Source: Aeriscardovia aeriphila
GTDB lineage: Bacteria > Actinomycetota > Actinomycetes > Actinomycetales > Bifidobacteriaceae
Direction of reading: 5' to 3'
Assembly: GCF_002259595.1 (NCBI RefSeq)
Contig: NZ_MWWU01000002.1
Coordinates: 868,001 to 932,000 of the forward strand
DNA: 64,000 nucleotides
Position numbers and translations under genes: made by a program. The notes under the pieces were generated by a model. It was not told the DNA's origin, searched no databases, and saw only the letters and a list, made by a program, of their open reading frames with translations. Shown here one piece after another: positions 57,833-64,000 of the stretch (position 1 is the stretch's first letter; each line of letters opens with the position of its first letter).

Positions 57833-59941
57833 ATGACAAGTATGAAGAAAACTCAGCGCATGACCTTCCGCAGGTTCCTCATTCTGCTGCTCGCCTTCAT
57901 CGTTTTATGCGTGGGCGGCGGTGTGGCAACCTCGGGCTACCTCATTCCTCTGGTGTGGGGACTGAATAAGTCTGTGGAAGCAGCAAAAAGCCAGATGGTG
58001 GCGGGTGAAAGCGTCAGCATGGATTTGACGGCACTTCCTCAGATGTCCAAGATCTATGCCGGCGACGGTAAGACTCTTTTGGCACAGTTTTATACCCAGA
58101 ACCGTCAGGTCGTGGCACTGAAGGATATTTCTGACAAGATGCAGAAGGCTGTGGTCGCTCGTGAGGACCGCCGCTTCCTTGACCACTCGGGCATTGACCC
58201 GCAGGGTATTGCGCGCGCATTCGTCAACACGTACATCAAGAAGGGTGATACGCAGGGTGGTTCTACCCTCACCCAGCAGTATGTAAAGAACGTGTTGATG
58301 GATCAAGCTCTCTCTGCAGGCGATCCGATTACCGCGTATCACGCTCGTGAGGAGACGATTTCGCGTAAGCTTCGCGAGATGCTCATCGCTATCCAGTTGG
58401 AGAAGGACCATTCCAAGGCTGAAATTCTTCAAGGCTACCTGAACATCGCTCAGTTTGGTGTAAACACTTATGGTGTGCAGACGGCCGCTCAACGCTACTT
58501 CTCCAAGAATGCGAAGGACCTCAACCTGCGTGAGGCAGCAACGATTGCTGCAGTGACGAAGAACCCTGCTCATTATGATCCCACTGTTGACCCGGAGCAG
58601 TCTGAGTTCCAGCGCAACATTGTGTTGAACCAGATGGAAAAGTATGGCTTTGCTACTCCTGAGGAAGTCAAGGATGCGAAGAGCGTTTCTGTGAAGGATA
58701 GTTTGCATCCTTCCACTGTTCAGATCGGTTGCCAGACCGCTGGGAATGCTGCCTACTTCTGCGATTATGTGGTGCGCACGATTATGACCAACCCTGTGTT
58801 CGGCAAGACGGCCGCTGACCGTCGTCGCCTTCTCTACCAGGGTGGTTTGCGCATTTACACGACCTTGGATGTCACTGCTCAAAACGATGCGTATAACGCG
58901 ATGGTGCGTCATTTGCCGATCGGTGATCCATCCGGCCTGGCAATCATGATGGCTGCTGTTCGCCCTGGCACCGGCGAGATTCTCGCTATGGCGCAGAACC
59001 GCAACTACACGGCAGGCGGTGGCGACGACAACTCAACCTCCATCAACTATGCCGTTGGCCAGGAGCTCGGCGGCGGTACTGGTTTCGGTATTGGCTCTAC
59101 TTTCAAGCCGATCAACTTGGTGGCGTGGATGATGAGTGGTCGCAAGATCACGCAGCCGCTGAAAACGTCCATGTACTACCCGATCAACTCGTTTGCTTGC
59201 TCGACGAAGAAGTTCGGAACCTGGCATGTTCAGAACGCATTCGGCACGACGGTGAACCCGGAGACTCCTCTTCACGCTCTGAACTTCTCGCACAACACCA
59301 CGCAGGCTTCAATGGGCCAGATTATGGGCTTGTGCCAGGTGGGTAAGGCTATGGAAGCTTTGGGCTACCAAAACGCTATGACCTCCGAGCAGGATGTAAT
59401 GAAGAACCTCGAGCCAACCATGCTCATCGGTACGAAGAACACCTCCCCACTGTCGATGGCAACTGCCTATGCGACGATTGCTGCTCGCGGTAAGCGTTGC
59501 ACTCCTATTGCTATTTCGAAGATGTACGGCCCTGATGGCAAGGAGATGCGAATTCCGTCGGCTAACTGCACGCAAACCCTCGACCCTGACCTCGCTGAGA
59601 CTGCTGCTTACGCAATGAATAAGAACGTGACAGCTGGTATTGCGAATATGGCTCAGCTTGCCGATGGGCGTATGACGTATGCCAAGACGGGTACGAACGA
59701 AGATATCTCGATTTCTGGTGGCGGCTTCATCCCTCAGCTTTCGGCCTTCGTTTTGGTGTCGAACCCGAAGGGTTACGTCCCGATCGCCAACATGCGCATT
59801 AATGGTGTGTATCGCGGCTATTGGGATGGTGCTAATCTGCCAATTCCTGCGTGGAAGGACTTCATGGATACTTATATTCGCGACGCGCACATCCCTGCTG
59901 AAAATTCGCTGGGTAAGACGCCGTCTTCCAAGTACTTCTAA
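57833..59941 (+). CDS. class A penicillin-binding protein (transglycosylase and transpeptidase)
   Basis: A 702-residue bifunctional cell-wall synthase. A short cytoplasmic tail and one membrane helix (about residues 15-40) lead to a GT51 glycosyltransferase domain with catalytic Glu in AREDRRFLDHSGIDP and GGSTLTQQYVKN. The C-terminal transpeptidase has GSTFKPINL (active Ser in STFK), SHN and KTGTNED. It lacks the long C-terminal extensions of some actinobacterial PonA proteins. ATG 57842 (MKKTQ) is an alternative start. Confidence 0.95.
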   Translation: MTSMKKTQRMTFRRFLILLLAFIVLCVGGGVATSGYLIPLVWGLNKSVEAAKSQMVAGESVSMDLTALPQMSKIYAGDGKTLLAQFYTQNRQVVALKDISDKMQKAVVAREDRRFLDHSGIDPQGIARAFVNTYIKKGDTQGGSTLTQQYVKNVLMDQALSAGDPITAYHAREETISRKLREMLIAIQLEKDHSKAEILQGYLNIAQFGVNTYGVQTAAQRYFSKNAKDLNLREAATIAAVTKNPAHYDPTVDPEQSEFQRNIVLNQMEKYGFATPEEVKDAKSVSVKDSLHPSTVQIGCQTAGNAAYFCDYVVRTIMTNPVFGKTAADRRRLLYQGGLRIYTTLDVTAQNDAYNAMVRHLPIGDPSGLAIMMAAVRPGTGEILAMAQNRNYTAGGGDDNSTSINYAVGQELGGGTGFGIGSTFKPINLVAWMMSGRKITQPLKTSMYYPINSFACSTKKFGTWHVQNAFGTTVNPETPLHALNFSHNTTQASMGQIMGLCQVGKAMEALGYQNAMTSEQDVMKNLEPTMLIGTKNTSPLSMATAYATIAARGKRCTPIAISKMYGPDGKEMRIPSANCTQTLDPDLAETAAYAMNKNVTAGIANMAQLADGRMTYAKTGTNEDISISGGGFIPQLSAFVLVSNPKGYVPIANMRINGVYRGYWDGANLPIPAWKDFMDTYIRDAHIPAENSLGKTPSSKYF

Positions 59942-59948
59942 GTTGCTG

Positions 59949-59984
59949 GCAGGTAATCTCTCGGGAATTTCTTGAGATTATCAC
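59949..59984. repeat. two copies of the recurrent motif after the PBP gene
   Basis: A variant in reverse orientation (CAGGTAATCTCTCGGG, from 59949) is followed by exact CTTGAGATTATCACTGCG from 59971. They lie between the stop codon and the terminator. Confidence 0.72.
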
Positions 59985-59994
59985 TGCGCTTCAT

Positions 59995-60028
59995 ATGGCG
60001 ATGGGCTCACGCTCATCGCCATTTTTTA
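59995..60028 (+). terminator. intrinsic terminator of the PBP gene
   Basis: ATGGCGATG pairs with CATCGCCAT around a 10-base loop and TTTTTTATA follows, 53 bases after the stop codon. Confidence 0.92.
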
Positions 60029-60271
60029 TATTCGCCTCCGTTTTCGCCGCTCGCCCCCGGCCGCCGCCGGCCGTTTGCTCGCGCGGCCTGCCCTGCACGC
60101 GCGCTGCCCTGCTCACGTAGACTGCTCTGCTCACGCGCCGCAAACGCCTCTCGCTCGCTGGCGCTTCGCCGGAGTGTGCTCTCGCCGAATTGTTCGAGCG
60201 CGGTTCTCGAATTTCTGCCAATCTCACAGTAAGGTGAGAGAGGATGCACTGTTGCATGAGGGAGTGGTGAG
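60029..60271. other. GC-rich intergenic stretch before the OYE gene
   Basis: No gene seen. The first 170 bases are much more GC-rich than the surroundings, with short imperfect repeats (GCTCACG, CGCGC, CCGCCGGCCG). GAGGGAGTGGTGAG directly before 60272 is the ribosome site of the next gene. Confidence 0.5.
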
Positions 60272-62401
60272 ATGAGCGACATGACGAGCAACATGATGGA
60301 CACCAACGAGCCGCGTAACGGGAACTCTCACGAGCCGAGCGATCAGCCAACCAGCCAACAAAATAGCGAGTTGAAGAGCGAGCCTCAGCCGTCGCATGAG
60401 CCCAACCAGCCCGGCCAACTCGACCAGCCCAACCAGCTCAACCAGTCTGCTCAGCCAACTGCGACCCCGACGTTGCCCAACCTCACCGCAGACTTTGCCA
60501 CCGGCGAGATCGCCATCGGCGGCTACGGCCAGCACGTCTCCCACGAATCTTCCGCTTTGCGCACCAACGCGCAGGATGCCTTGGACCAGTTGCGCTCTAC
60601 CAGCGAGAAAGTCGCTTCTCACGCCTCCCAGATTGCCAAAAATGTGAGCTCGCAGACCAAGAAACTGTGGGACCAGATCTCCGCTTCGAGCGAGGAAGCG
60701 CATGAAAGGCGCATCACTTCCGCCGACCAGATCGAGTGGAGCGAGCCGGAGCCGATCGATCCGCGCGAAAATGATCCGCATATTGCCAACGCTTTGCAAC
60801 GCATCGACGATGATCCTCAGACGACGGGCGATATGCCGACGCAGGCAATCCCCTCCAAGGCTGCTCAGGCTTTGGCCGCTCACGATGCTCAGATGGGTAA
60901 TTTTGCGCGCGAGCCGTTGACCAACGAAGCGCCTGGCATCAGCTTGTTGTTGCATCACAGCGCGAAGGTGAGCACGAGCGATGCGGTCAAGCCACTCGAC
61001 GCGCTCAACCATCACACTGCCCCCGCCCAAGAGGATGCGGGCGCCTCGGAGCCTGAACTTCCCTCCGATGGCACGATTGCCATTCCGGTTAAAGCTCCTA
61101 CAAAGCCGCAGCCGCAGCCTCAACCTCAGGCTGAACCTCAGCTGGAACCGCACGAGGCTCACACCCCCGATTCTTCCGACCTCACGCAGCCGATCATCCA
61201 CGGCATCATCTCGCATACGGGAGCCATGATCGCACCCGTCCAGCAGATGAGCACGGAGCAGTTCCAAGCGCAGCAAAAGCTTGAGCAGGAGCGCAATGAT
61301 AATCTTCCTGCCCTCTTCCAGCCCTACACGCTGCATGGCCTCACTATGCGCAACCGCCTGTGGCTGCCTCCGATGGATACGTATTCCGCCGGCCTCGACG
61401 CCGTCCCCACCGACTTCCACTACCAGCATTACGTTTCGCGAGCGCTGGGTGGCTTTGGCATGGTGATTGTGGAGAGCACCGCCGTTACCGCTGAAGGCCG
61501 TATTTCTCCGGCAGACTTGGGCTTGTTCAACGACGCTCAGGCCAGTGCTTTCGCGCGTATCACCCAGGGCATTCGCCAAGCGGGTGCTGTGGCGGCAATC
61601 GAGCTCAACCATGCAGGCCGCAAGGCTTCATCGTCGAGTTACACGTTAAACTACGGCCACAAGTCGGTACCTTTAGAAGCAGGCGGCTGGCACAGTGTCT
61701 CCCCTTCTGCTCTGACTTATGGCGAGCTCAACCCTCCTCGTGCTCTCGAACATGACGAGATTATCAGCATTATTGATGCCTTCGTGCGTTCTGCTCAACT
61801 GGCGGTTCAAGCAGGTTTCCAGGCGATCGAGATTCACGCAGCCCACGGCTACCTGCTCAACCAGTTCCTTGACCCACTGAGCAACCATCGCAGCGATGAA
61901 TACGGTGGCAGCTTGGAGAACCGCGAGCGCCTGGTGTTGCAGGTGTGCAAGGCTGTGCGTCAGGCGATCGGTCCTGATGTAGCTCTGCTGGTTCGCATTT
62001 CCGCTGTTGACTGGACGCCGGGCGGCTGGAGCATTGACGATTCCGTGCACCTGTGCACTCAGCTGAAAGCGCTAGGCGTTGACCTCATCGATGTGTCGAC
62101 GGGTGGTGTGGTTGCGCATGATGGCAACCCTCAGGCTCCTTTGTGGCAGGTTCCGTTCTCGGCGCGCATCCGCTCTCGCGTGGGCATTCCAGTTTCCGCA
62201 GTCGGTGGCATTACCAAGCCCAAGCAGGCGGAAAAAGTCGTCGCTCATGGCAAGGCCGATGTTGTTGAGATTGGCAGGGCGGCTCTTCGTGAACCGTACT
62301 GGCCTTTGAAGGCTGCGTGGAAGCTGGGTGTACCTGACCAGCAGATTCCTTACCCTGTGCAATACCGTCGAGGAATGTTTACGCACGAGTTCGACGACTA
62401 G
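60272..62401 (+). CDS. old-yellow-enzyme family oxidoreductase with a 345-residue low-complexity N-terminus
   Basis: A 709-residue protein. The C-terminal 360 residues are an FMN-dependent NADH:flavin oxidoreductase barrel of the YqjM class: FQPYTLHGLTMRNRLWLPPMDTYS, IELNHAGRKAS, AIEIHAAHGYLLNQFLDP and VPVSAVGGITKP. Such enzymes are usually 340-360 residues. The first 345 are Gln/Pro/Ser/Glu-rich, with a helical stretch (residues 95-135, DALDQLRSTSEKVASHASQI) and Pro-Gln repeats (KPQPQPQPQAEPQ). The N-terminus is probably cytoplasmic and disordered. Substrate unknown. Confidence 0.88.
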   Translation: MSDMTSNMMDTNEPRNGNSHEPSDQPTSQQNSELKSEPQPSHEPNQPGQLDQPNQLNQSAQPTATPTLPNLTADFATGEIAIGGYGQHVSHESSALRTNAQDALDQLRSTSEKVASHASQIAKNVSSQTKKLWDQISASSEEAHERRITSADQIEWSEPEPIDPRENDPHIANALQRIDDDPQTTGDMPTQAIPSKAAQALAAHDAQMGNFAREPLTNEAPGISLLLHHSAKVSTSDAVKPLDALNHHTAPAQEDAGASEPELPSDGTIAIPVKAPTKPQPQPQPQAEPQLEPHEAHTPDSSDLTQPIIHGIISHTGAMIAPVQQMSTEQFQAQQKLEQERNDNLPALFQPYTLHGLTMRNRLWLPPMDTYSAGLDAVPTDFHYQHYVSRALGGFGMVIVESTAVTAEGRISPADLGLFNDAQASAFARITQGIRQAGAVAAIELNHAGRKASSSSYTLNYGHKSVPLEAGGWHSVSPSALTYGELNPPRALEHDEIISIIDAFVRSAQLAVQAGFQAIEIHAAHGYLLNQFLDPLSNHRSDEYGGSLENRERLVLQVCKAVRQAIGPDVALLVRISAVDWTPGGWSIDDSVHLCTQLKALGVDLIDVSTGGVVAHDGNPQAPLWQVPFSARIRSRVGIPVSAVGGITKPKQAEKVVAHGKADVVEIGRAALREPYWPLKAAWKLGVPDQQIPYPVQYRRGMFTHEFDD

Positions 62402-62442
62402 CACCAACTGAGGCACGAGTTCGACGACTAGCGCTTACTGAG
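62383..62442. repeat. 30-base tandem duplication across the 3' end of the OYE gene
   Basis: GCACGAGTTCGACGACTAGC plus ten bases ending ACTGAG occurs at 62383-62412 and 62413-62442 with few changes. The first copy encodes the last codons and stop of the OYE gene. The second duplicates them and runs into the last codons of the convergent fic gene. Confidence 0.85.
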
Positions 62443-63106
62443 CATCCTCGATAGGGTGACCGTCACGGTCTAAACCGCGCACTTTCGTGTTATACGCGGT
62501 GAGGAAATCAACGACCTGAAGGTCGTCCTCCATGTACCATGCGCTGAGCAGCTCATTGAAGGTGCGCTTATCAGGGTCCACAACCGGCACAGTTAACACA
62601 TGGGTGTTCTTTTTCATGAGTAACAGTCCATTTGCAGCCAGCAGTGCTGTGCGCTTATTTCCATCGCCAAAGGGCTGCATTTTGGCGAGCTCACTGAATA
62701 AGTGCGCTGCATCGTGAAGAGTACCGCCGCTCGCGTTAGCTGCAGCAAGGGCTGCGTCCAGCCTGTGCACGTCGGGAACAGGCGGAATGTAATCGCCACG
62801 CATGGTGCGAACGAGAATGTTAGCGCTTTCGCGCAGTTTGCCTGGCTCGAGCGCAGCAGTTCGCGTCATGCTGGCATTGAGGGAACGGACAAAATCACGC
62901 GTGATGCCGTGCGAATAATCGTAGTGGAGCATAGCTTGCGCTGCATCCTGGAGATCTTGCAAAAGAGCAAGATCGTTGCGAGAGCCTAAAACTGTGGGAT
63001 TGTTTGTCGTCAGGAATTCTTCGGTCGCGATATAGGTGGAACCGAGATTATCAAAGGTATGGCCCATGGAGTACAGCAGACCCGTAATTTGGTGCGTGTT
63101 CAGCAT
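62435..63106 (-). CDS. Fic-fold protein with substituted catalytic histidine
   Basis: A 223-residue Fic/DOC-superfamily protein. The core motif, normally HPFx(D/E)GN(G/K)R, reads MQPFGDGNKRTALLAANG at about residues 143-160. The phosphate-binding GN and Arg are kept but the catalytic His is Gln144 (codon CAG). Canonical Fic enzymes AMPylate or phosphorylate target proteins; without His the activity is doubtful. No inhibitory helix motif or antitoxin gene is evident next to it. ATG 63106 has AAAGGA at good spacing. Confidence 0.82.
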   Translation of the reverse strand: MLNTHQITGLLYSMGHTFDNLGSTYIATEEFLTTNNPTVLGSRNDLALLQDLQDAAQAMLHYDYSHGITRDFVRSLNASMTRTAALEPGKLRESANILVRTMRGDYIPPVPDVHRLDAALAAANASGGTLHDAAHLFSELAKMQPFGDGNKRTALLAANGLLLMKKNTHVLTVPVVDPDKRTFNELLSAWYMEDDLQVVDFLTAYNTKVRGLDRDGHPIEDAQ

Positions 63107-63397
63107 GAGGCTCATCCTTTCTCTTCTCAACGCGCTATGTTACTCGTTCTTCTCGAAAGTGACCGCAACTGGCTATCTCACTCGTCTTTGTGAAACTTCT
63201 CGCGCAGCACCAAGCTTACTTCTCCTCAGGATTGACAGTAAAGCCATAGGGCAGAGCATTGACTTGCTTTCGCACCCTGTTAAGCCCCTTCATCACTATC
63301 CGCTTCGTTTCAAGGATTATCACTGCAAGTAATCACTCACCCCACTGAGAAAAACTCTTCAGAAAGGTTCACACTTCTTTCTTTTCGCCAAAGAATA

Positions 63398-63430
63398 CGG
63401 GGAGGAGAAAGCTCAACTTCCTCCTCCCCG
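63398..63430 (-). terminator. hairpin after the small membrane protein gene
   Basis: CGGGGAGGAG and its complement form a stable stem 13 bases beyond the stop at 63443. Only a weak T-rich tail (TATTCTTT) follows on the minus strand. Confidence 0.6.
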
Positions 63431-63442
63431 CTCTCATGACAT

Positions 63443-63700
63443 TTATTTATTATTTGCTTTTCTCTTCTCTCTCCACGGTTTGATGAAGAAGTTGTAGCAA
63501 CTGCCCAGGCATCCTGCAACAAGCCACAGAGCTAGTTCTCTCCAGAAAAACGGTGAATGGAATACCTGAGCATAGGTGTGACCATAGGCTCCTACCCAAG
63601 GGGAGGCAAGAGCAGCTCCCAAAACACAGGTGAGAGGGAAAGCCAGAAACTCCAAGGCAGTATGTAGCTGTTTGCGAGTGATGCGAGAAACCTCATTCAT
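63443..63700 (-). CDS. small two-helix membrane protein
   Basis: An 85-residue protein with two hydrophobic segments (ALEFLAFPLTCVLGAALASPW and WRELALWLVAGCLGSCYNFF) and a basic C-terminus (KPWREKRKANNK). GAAAGAAGAAG precedes the ATG at 63700. Family not recognised; the topology suggests both ends face the cytoplasm. Confidence 0.6.
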   Translation of the reverse strand: MNEVSRITRKQLHTALEFLAFPLTCVLGAALASPWVGAYGHTYAQVFHSPFFWRELALWLVAGCLGSCYNFFIKPWREKRKANNK

Positions 63701-63852
63701 GGCTTCTTCTTTCCAACTGATCTCAAGCCGTACTTGAGATGGTCAGATCAGCATACAAGATACAAGCCTCGCTGCACAGAGGAGAAGGCAAGAATAATTG
63801 TTACATTCTCATATCCACAGAAGCGAGTGAAAACCTTGCAGTATCAACGTTT

Positions 63853-64000
63853 TCAGCGAGTATGACGCGCACGTTGCTTCCAGCTGGTTTCGACGTCAAC
63901 ACCCACAGCTTGGCTTACCGAGGTGAAACCATCGCGGCGCAACAGTTCAGCGAGGCCTCTCTTGAGAATGGTAATCTCTTGAGGGCCTCTAAACATGAGC
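63853..64000 (-). CDS. pyrD: dihydroorotate dehydrogenase, C-terminal end
   Basis: The last 48 codons of a gene running off the right edge. MFRGPQEITILKRGLAELL followed by RRDGFTSVSQAVG matches the C-terminus of class 2 (quinone-linked) dihydroorotate dehydrogenase, where a GP...I..GL...L...GF.S..EAVG pattern closes the barrel. The enzyme makes orotate for pyrimidine synthesis. The identification rests on this short stretch. Confidence 0.78.
   Translation of the reverse strand, partial: LMFRGPQEITILKRGLAELLRRDGFTSVSQAVGVDVETSWKQRARHTR

Overview
The window looks like a chromosomal segment of a Bifidobacteriaceae member (Actinobacteria) of moderate GC content. The best pointers are a bifidobacterial-type sucrose phosphorylase, an actinobacterial bS22 mini ribosomal protein, an actinobacterial-type FtsE/FtsX pair beside a CHAP peptidoglycan hydrolase, RF2 without a programmed frameshift, and a galT-galK pair with a DeoR regulator. 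The genus cannot be fixed from sequence alone; a Scardovia-, Alloscardovia- or Bifidobacterium-like organism would all fit.

Layout. 1-9.2 kb is housekeeping on the minus strand: glmS (cut by the window edge), smpB, a secreted CHAP hydrolase, ftsX, ftsE, prfB, map, tRNA-Ser(UGA) and serS. 9.3-16.6 kb has a lipid-kinase-family gene, pgm, an MFS exporter, a BCCT transporter and an RNase HI. 16.9-28.6 kb is a surface-polysaccharide locus: a DUF4012 protein, a flippase, a Wzy-like polymerase, a HAD-domain protein, two glycosyltransferase-type genes, rmlB and a polyprenyl-phosphate sugar-1-phosphate transferase that would start chain assembly. The last gene is interrupted by a tract of exactly ten G (minus strand) that puts its 5' and 3' halves out of frame. 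Loss of one G or gain of two restores a 601-residue protein. This looks like a phase-variation switch for the whole polysaccharide and is the strongest finding here.

28.8-30.7 kb returns to housekeeping (rpiA, msrAB). 30.8-34.1 kb is a foreign islet: an orphan minus-strand gene fragment, a ribbon-helix-helix-like protein, a type IIG-like restriction-modification enzyme split by a one-base frameshift, and a decayed large serine recombinase. 34.3-44.1 kb carries bS22, a membrane protein, radA, mutY, a 1012-residue OatA-like acyltransferase, a TrmL-like methyltransferase and a secreted DUF3152 metalloprotease. 44.4-53.9 kb is a sugar-use locus: PfkB-family kinase, sucrose phosphorylase, GH13 alpha-glucosidase, an ABC importer without its own ATPase, and a divergent LacI regulator with candidate operators. 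54-57.6 kb is galK, galT and a DeoR regulator sharing a 12-base candidate operator. 57.8-64 kb has a class A penicillin-binding protein, an old-yellow-enzyme protein with a long low-complexity N-terminus, a Fic-fold protein lacking the catalytic histidine, a small membrane protein and the 3' end of pyrD.

A second genome-scale signal is a short motif, consensus CTTGAGATTATCASTGCG in either orientation. It recurs many times, mostly just outside stop codons or in intergenic gaps, sometimes as inverted pairs, and sometimes inside low-complexity coding linkers. No gene in the window explains it.
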